In this document: piece after piece, positions 60,708 through 64,000 of the stretch
Numbering within the stretch: the first letter of the stretch is position 1
Layout of the letters: every line of letters starts with the position of its first letter
Origin: DASRDB01 sp035652815
GTDB taxonomy: Bacteria; Chloroflexota; Ktedonobacteria; Ktedonobacterales; Ktedonobacteraceae
Assembly: GCA_035652815.1 (NCBI GenBank)
Contig: DASRDB010000009.1
Location: 186,001-250,000 of the forward strand
Length of the DNA stretch: 64,000 nt
Direction: 5' to 3'
The notes under the pieces: generated by a model
What the model was told of the DNA's origin: nothing
Databases searched by the model: none
Seen by the model: only the letters and a program-made list of their open reading frames with translations
Made by a program: the position numbers and the translations under genes

Positions 60708-61441
60708 TCCATTCCTCCTCCACTATATCCCACGCGGGCGGCAGGTGGTTCCGCGACTTCGATCTGCAAAGTTCTGCGTACTTTGTTCAGCGCGCTCAGC
60801 AAGCGTTTGCGCAGCGTATTTTCCGAGGTTTGCAGCAGCGCAGCGATTTCCGGCATGGTCATCCTATGGTAGTAGAAGAGTACCAGTACCACACGCTGGT
60901 TGAGCGGAAGTTGTTCGATGGCCTGCCAGGCATCAAGCGTCTCTTCAACCTTTCCCCGCTGCAGGTCGGCAACCTGAATAGCTTGCTCGACATGGCGGCG
61001 CAGCAATTGCTGGCGCAGGAAGGCACTGCGGCGCGCCCACTGCCGCTTCAATGACGTAGACTGGTTGACCACAATCTTTACCAGCCACGCCCGGAGGGAA
61101 GATGGCTCGCGTAATTGATGCATATTCTTCCAGGCAAGCAGCAGCGATTCCTGTACGATATCTTTTGCCGCCTCCTCATCCTGCACCAGCAAGTAGGCGC
61201 TACGCAGCAGCAGGTCTCCATATAGATCAACAATGCGCGCAAAGGCCTGTTCGTCTCCTTGCAAGCAGCGCGATACAAGTTCTGCCTGGCATGCTCCCTC
61301 CCCCGGCTCATGCGTTAGATGCCAATCTTGCTCCTGCAGCTCTTCGTCCAAAATCCTGAACCTCTCTTGCAAGTTCGCAGGTAAGTCATTACTCTCCCTC
61401 CCATGCTGCAACCTGTTTGCACCTTTTGCCTGCCAATCCAA
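60704..61441 (-). CDS. ECF RNA polymerase sigma factor
   Basis: A sigma-70-family protein up to 245 residues. Region 2: LVSRCLQGDEQAFARIVDLYG, VQDEEAAKDIVQESLLLAW; region 4: EQLPLNQRVVLVLFYYHRMT, PEIAALLQTSENTLRKRLLSAL. The start is unclear: the first in-frame codon is TTG at 61441 without an RBS; a TTG at 61351 has GAGAGG nine bases upstream and may be the true start. It is coupled to the propeller protein, probably its anti-sigma. Targets may include the divergent DUF4397/sortase genes; unproven. Confidence 0.85.
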   Translation of the reverse strand: MDWQAKGANRLQHGRESNDLPANLQERFRILDEELQEQDWHLTHEPGEGACQAELVSRCLQGDEQAFARIVDLYGDLLLRSAYLLVQDEEAAKDIVQESLLLAWKNMHQLREPSSLRAWLVKIVVNQSTSLKRQWARRSAFLRQQLLRRHVEQAIQVADLQRGKVEETLDAWQAIEQLPLNQRVVLVLFYYHRMTMPEIAALLQTSENTLRKRLLSALNKVRRTLQIEVAEPPAARVGYSGGGME

Positions 61442-61783
61442 AGGATAGGGTTATATTCACCGCTGCCCCGTTTTCTATATCCATCATCTAGACGACAAGC
61501 CAGCCAGAAAAAGGTAATGCATACGACTTTCGTCAAATTGGCGAGAAGCTTTGACTACTTTTTCAAAAAATTCGCGTCTATATGTTGTATTCAACCTGAT
61601 ACTGCTGAAATGATGTACACATTTCATGCTAGCTTACCTTTAGGCCGAAAGTTTTCATAAACATCGATGTTTTCTCGGACAATCAGTAGAAGAACTCCCT
61701 TCTACTCATCCTGTTGTATGTTCAAACACGATTACAAGCACTGAGATGAGTAGAAAACCATTTGAAATGAAGGAGCATTATTC
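61442..61783. other. 342-bp divergent intergenic region
   Basis: AT-richer space between the sigma factor and the DUF4397 gene. TTGACT at about 61550 and TTCAAAAAATTC are promoter-like words but without well-spaced partners. No ORF is supported. It should contain promoters for both directions. Confidence 0.3.
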
Positions 61784-62632
61784 ATGAAGGTGAAAAGCCT
61801 TGTTTCTCTATTGAGCTATCGCGTCATGCTGGCGCTGGGGATGCTTTCTTTCCTCGCTTGCAGCATCTTTGCGTGGTCCTTGCCCGCCGCTGCTGCCACA
61901 CAGGCATCGAGTGCAATGGTTCGCGTCGTGCATGCCTCACCTGATGCGGGTAGCGTCGATGTGTTTGTCGATGGCACAAAACTGCTCAGCAACTTCGCAT
62001 TCGGTACGATCACCAATTACGTCTCCGTTCCTGCCGGTTCGCATGAGATCAAGGTTGCCCCGGCTGGTCAGGGTATCGGGGCGGCAGTCATTAGCCAATC
62101 GGTCTCGGTCACCGGGGGCATGGCCTATACTGTTGCGGCTATCGGCACAAAGTCGGAGGGCTTCGGGTTGACAGCGTTCGTCGATGACAACATGCTTTCC
62201 GGCAACGCGGCAAAGGTGCGCGTCTACCACCTCTCGCCCGATGCTGGCCCGGTCAATGTCGCCGTTGGCGGCAACACGGTCATCAATGGCCTGACCTACA
62301 AGAATGCTAGCGGCTACCTGACCGTTCCCGGCGGCTCTTACACCTTTGACGTTACCGCTACCGACTCCGGCGCGAAGGTGCCAGTTTCGGCCAGTCTCTC
62401 CAACGGCATGGTGTACAGCGTCTTCGCCGTTGGTTTGCTCAAAGGCAATCCGGCCATCAGCTTTAAGCTGGCCGCCGTCGCAGGCATTCCCGGCATGCCC
62501 AATACGGGCAGTGACCCCAACGCGCCTGCTCCGGCTGCCAATCCGATGCCGCTCTACCTGGGCCTGCTGGCCGTAGTGCTGCTCGGTTCAGGTCTGGTAG
62601 TACGCCGTTTCGCATACGCGCGGAATAAGTAA
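61784..62632 (+). CDS. DUF4397 surface protein with LPxTG-like sorting signal
   Basis: A 282-residue exported protein: signal peptide ending near AAAATQA (residues about 35-41), two DUF4397-type beta domains (VRVVHASPDAGSVDVFVDG, VRVYHLSPDAGPVNVAVGG), then a Pro/Ala linker. The C-terminal sorting signal is MPNTG (238-242), a hydrophobic helix (about 256-273) and the basic tail RRFAYARNK. This is the architecture of sortase substrates, with Met instead of Leu in the pentapeptide. A sortase gene follows 212 bp downstream, so it is probably anchored to the cell wall. AAGGAG lies before the ATG. Confidence 0.88.
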   Translation: MKVKSLVSLLSYRVMLALGMLSFLACSIFAWSLPAAAATQASSAMVRVVHASPDAGSVDVFVDGTKLLSNFAFGTITNYVSVPAGSHEIKVAPAGQGIGAAVISQSVSVTGGMAYTVAAIGTKSEGFGLTAFVDDNMLSGNAAKVRVYHLSPDAGPVNVAVGGNTVINGLTYKNASGYLTVPGGSYTFDVTATDSGAKVPVSASLSNGMVYSVFAVGLLKGNPAISFKLAAVAGIPGMPNTGSDPNAPAPAANPMPLYLGLLAVVLLGSGLVVRRFAYARNK

Positions 62633-62745
62633 CTTGCATCTTCTGTCTTTCCTGCGAGGCGGGCTTGATGAAGTTTGAGTAAATAGCGGGGATGCTGTTC
62701 CTCTGTTATCCTGGGCAGCTCCCCCTATTATCCCTGGCTGCTTCC

Positions 62746-62773
62746 CTGTCATCCTGAGCGCAGCGGATGACAG
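62746..62773. repeat. Shortened family B repeat
   Basis: CTGTCATCC (62746-62754) and GGATGACAG (62765-62773) flank TGAGCGCAGC. The two arms of a normal copy appear collapsed onto each other, leaving the outer tips only. Confidence 0.75.
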
Positions 62774-62844
62774 AATGGATATGTTCTCTTTCTTTGGCAG
62801 CGTTCGTGAAGCCGTCTCGTCAAATGTTCTGAGGGACGTTCTTT

Positions 62845-63468
62845 ATGTCATCAATTAGCAAATTCTTCGTATTCGGGTCGCTCTGCTATATGTTCCTGCT
62901 TGCTGCCTGCGGCTCATCTACCCAGGAAGCAAACCTCAAGCCCTCGCCAACAGCGATACATCACGAAACGCCAGTTGTCGCCACTAAGCCAACCGACCTA
63001 CCAGGTTCCACACCAGCGGTAGGGGTGCCGCTGCGCCTGCTCATTCCGCGTATTGGCGTCAATGCCCCCATCGAGGATGTGGGAATAACCGCGCAAGGTG
63101 ATCTGGCAACGCCCACCAAAAATCCCTGGGATGACGTTGGCTGGTATAGCAACGGCCCACGCCCCGGCGAGCAGGGCAGCGCAGTTATCAACGGCCATCT
63201 GGACCGTCCCGGTGGCTATCCCGCTGTCTTCTGGAATCTACGCCAGTTGCATGCCGGTGATGAGGTGCTGATTGTGAACGCACAAGGGAAATCGGTCCGC
63301 TTTCGCGTGGCCCGTATCGCCTCGTATCCTCCTCAGGAAGCGCCCCTGGAGGACATTTTCAGCGCAACGGGTGGCGCGTACCTGAATCTGATTACCTGTG
63401 CCGGAACCTGGATTCCCGCGCAACATCAAACAACGTTGCGGCTCGTAGTGTATACAACGCTGGCATAA
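62845..63468 (+). CDS. Sortase (class E/F-like), predicted lipoprotein
   Basis: A 207-residue sortase. Catalytic residues H118 (NGHLD), C185 (LITCAG) and R199 (TLRLVVYT) are in the correct order. Family blocks are RIGVNAPIEDVG, NPWDDVGWYSNGP, PGEQGSAVINGHLDRPGG and AVFWNLRQLHAGDEV. Unlike usual sortases, held by a membrane helix, the N-terminus ends in a lipobox LAAC (C22), predicting lipid anchoring, then a Pro/Thr linker. It would cleave the T-G bond of MPNTG-type signals such as that of the upstream protein and attach it to the wall. Confidence 0.9.
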   Translation: MSSISKFFVFGSLCYMFLLAACGSSTQEANLKPSPTAIHHETPVVATKPTDLPGSTPAVGVPLRLLIPRIGVNAPIEDVGITAQGDLATPTKNPWDDVGWYSNGPRPGEQGSAVINGHLDRPGGYPAVFWNLRQLHAGDEVLIVNAQGKSVRFRVARIASYPPQEAPLEDIFSATGGAYLNLITCAGTWIPAQHQTTLRLVVYTTLA

Positions 63469-63499
63469 AATGCTGGAGAGTAGCGAGATTGCTGAAGCC

Positions 63500-63757
63500 T
63501 TACTGATCTCCTTCTTCGGTTGGCATGCGCTCAAGAGCAAGGAATGTTACCGTATCCCAGGAGTTGTAAATGCCGATGAACAGCAGCAGAACCGTTGCCG
63601 CTCCCCTAATGTACAGTGCCAGCGCAGGATTGTTGAGGAGCAATTTGCAAACCACTTTCAGAGTCGAGTTGGAACTTACCAAAAAGTGTTTGACATACAA
63701 GCTTTTGCGCTGCAATCTGAATACTCTCATCACAGGTATGAGAGGGTTACAAAGCAA
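63500..63757 (-). CDS. Small possible membrane protein
   Basis: An 85-codon frame; the N-terminal part is low-confidence, but the last 45 residues contain a hydrophobic helix and a short tail (ALYIRGAATVLLLFIGIYNS, then WDTVTFLALER) that looks like a real membrane protein end. The start is unclear (ATG at 63757, or an internal ATG/GTG). Family unknown. No clear RBS. Confidence 0.35.
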   Translation of the reverse strand: MLCNPLIPVMRVFRLQRKSLYVKHFLVSSNSTLKVVCKLLLNNPALALYIRGAATVLLLFIGIYNSWDTVTFLALERMPTEEGDQ

Positions 63758-63791
63758 ACAGCTTGCATCTCCATTCGCAACTGAGCAGCCT

Positions 63792-63977
63792 CTAGCTTTG
63801 CGCCTGTTGCCACATCCTGACCAAACCCTGTAGTGCTATCAAGCTCTCCCTTCTTCCAGGGAGCAGGAAGATTCGCCGCTTCCTTTGCCCATAATGAAAG
63901 CGCCGCTGCACAAGTCTTGCATACAGTTCAAGTGGCCCAGTCAACGGTGTTATGAGCGCGGCGCGAAGTGTTGTCAC
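63792..63977 (-). CDS. Small basic protein
   Basis: A 61-residue Arg-rich protein (MTTLRAALITPLTGPLELYA, then RRFHYGQRKRRIFLLPGRRE) with GTG start and AAAGGAA seven bases upstream. No family recognised. It lies upstream of the small membrane frame on the same strand, so both may be one unit. Tentative. Confidence 0.4.
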   Translation of the reverse strand: MTTLRAALITPLTGPLELYARLVQRRFHYGQRKRRIFLLPGRRESLIALQGLVRMWQQAQS

Positions 63978-64000
63978 CTGATAATTCCTTTCTGTTCACT

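Overview
The window reads like a chromosomal segment of a Gram-positive-type, soil-dwelling Chloroflexota, most likely class Ktedonobacteria. This is inferred from gene content: an XRE-HTH/TPR regulator, a Ser/Thr-kinase-like receptor with a Pro-rich extracellular stalk, a sortase with an LPxTG-like substrate, GTP-type PEP carboxykinase, an actinobacterial-type xylose isomerase, and many dispersed hairpin repeats. No rRNA, tRNA, CRISPR array, phage or transposase gene was seen.

Layout. 1-2.6 kb: 5' part of a lysine 5,6-aminomutase alpha gene overlapped by an alpha/beta hydrolase, then an acidic small protein. 3-9.9 kb: a glycerol/glycerol-3-phosphate block (convergent DeoR regulator; glycerol kinase, APC permease, CoxG-like protein, FAD oxidoreductase, FAD G3P dehydrogenase with a BFD-type Fe-S domain) behind a good promoter at 9911-9939. 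10-15 kb: a degenerate receptor kinase, DsbA-like protein, aminotransferase, nucleoside hydrolase. 15.3-18.4 kb: a sulfur-handling operon (LarE, a His-rich extracytoplasmic membrane protein, cysteine desulfurase), divergent from a MocA-like nucleotidyltransferase, a TPR protein and a SUKH-like protein. 20.5-23.8 kb: a DnaQ/UvrC-like fusion nuclease with dCTP deaminase and thymidylate kinase. 24-30.6 kb: formaldehyde/alcohol dehydrogenase and small metabolic or stress proteins (MOSC, VOC, YciI, TPR), an MFS exporter and two small unknown genes. 30.8-33.4 kb: a locally AT-richer stretch with the XRE/TPR regulator and a methyltransferase. 33.5-43 kb: DinB-like protein, RNase HIII, GH18-like lipoprotein, a decarboxylase-ABC exporter-cupin operon, and Lon. 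43.3-51.8 kb: a LacI-controlled sugar module (solute-binding protein, two permeases, GH3 glycosidase, xylose isomerase) that lacks its own ABC ATPase. 51.8-55.3 kb: hydrolase/TetR pair and PEP carboxykinase. 55.6-58.3 kb: two secreted proteins. 58.3-59.4 kb: a graveyard of gene fragments. 59.4-63.5 kb: an ECF sigma factor with a membrane-anchored beta-propeller partner, then a DUF4397 surface protein followed by a lipoprotein-type sortase.

Two main families of imperfect-to-perfect hairpin repeats punctuate the intergenic spaces. Family A is built on GTAGGGACGCGAT, family B on TGTCATCCTGAGCGCAGCG. In one place they are nested and one arm carries a 13-bp micro-inversion. The strongest candidates for new biology are the LarE/His-rich/cysteine desulfurase operon, the internal start with a Tat-like N-terminus inside the XRE/TPR gene, the pseudokinase receptor, and the lipoprotein sortase beside its apparent substrate.
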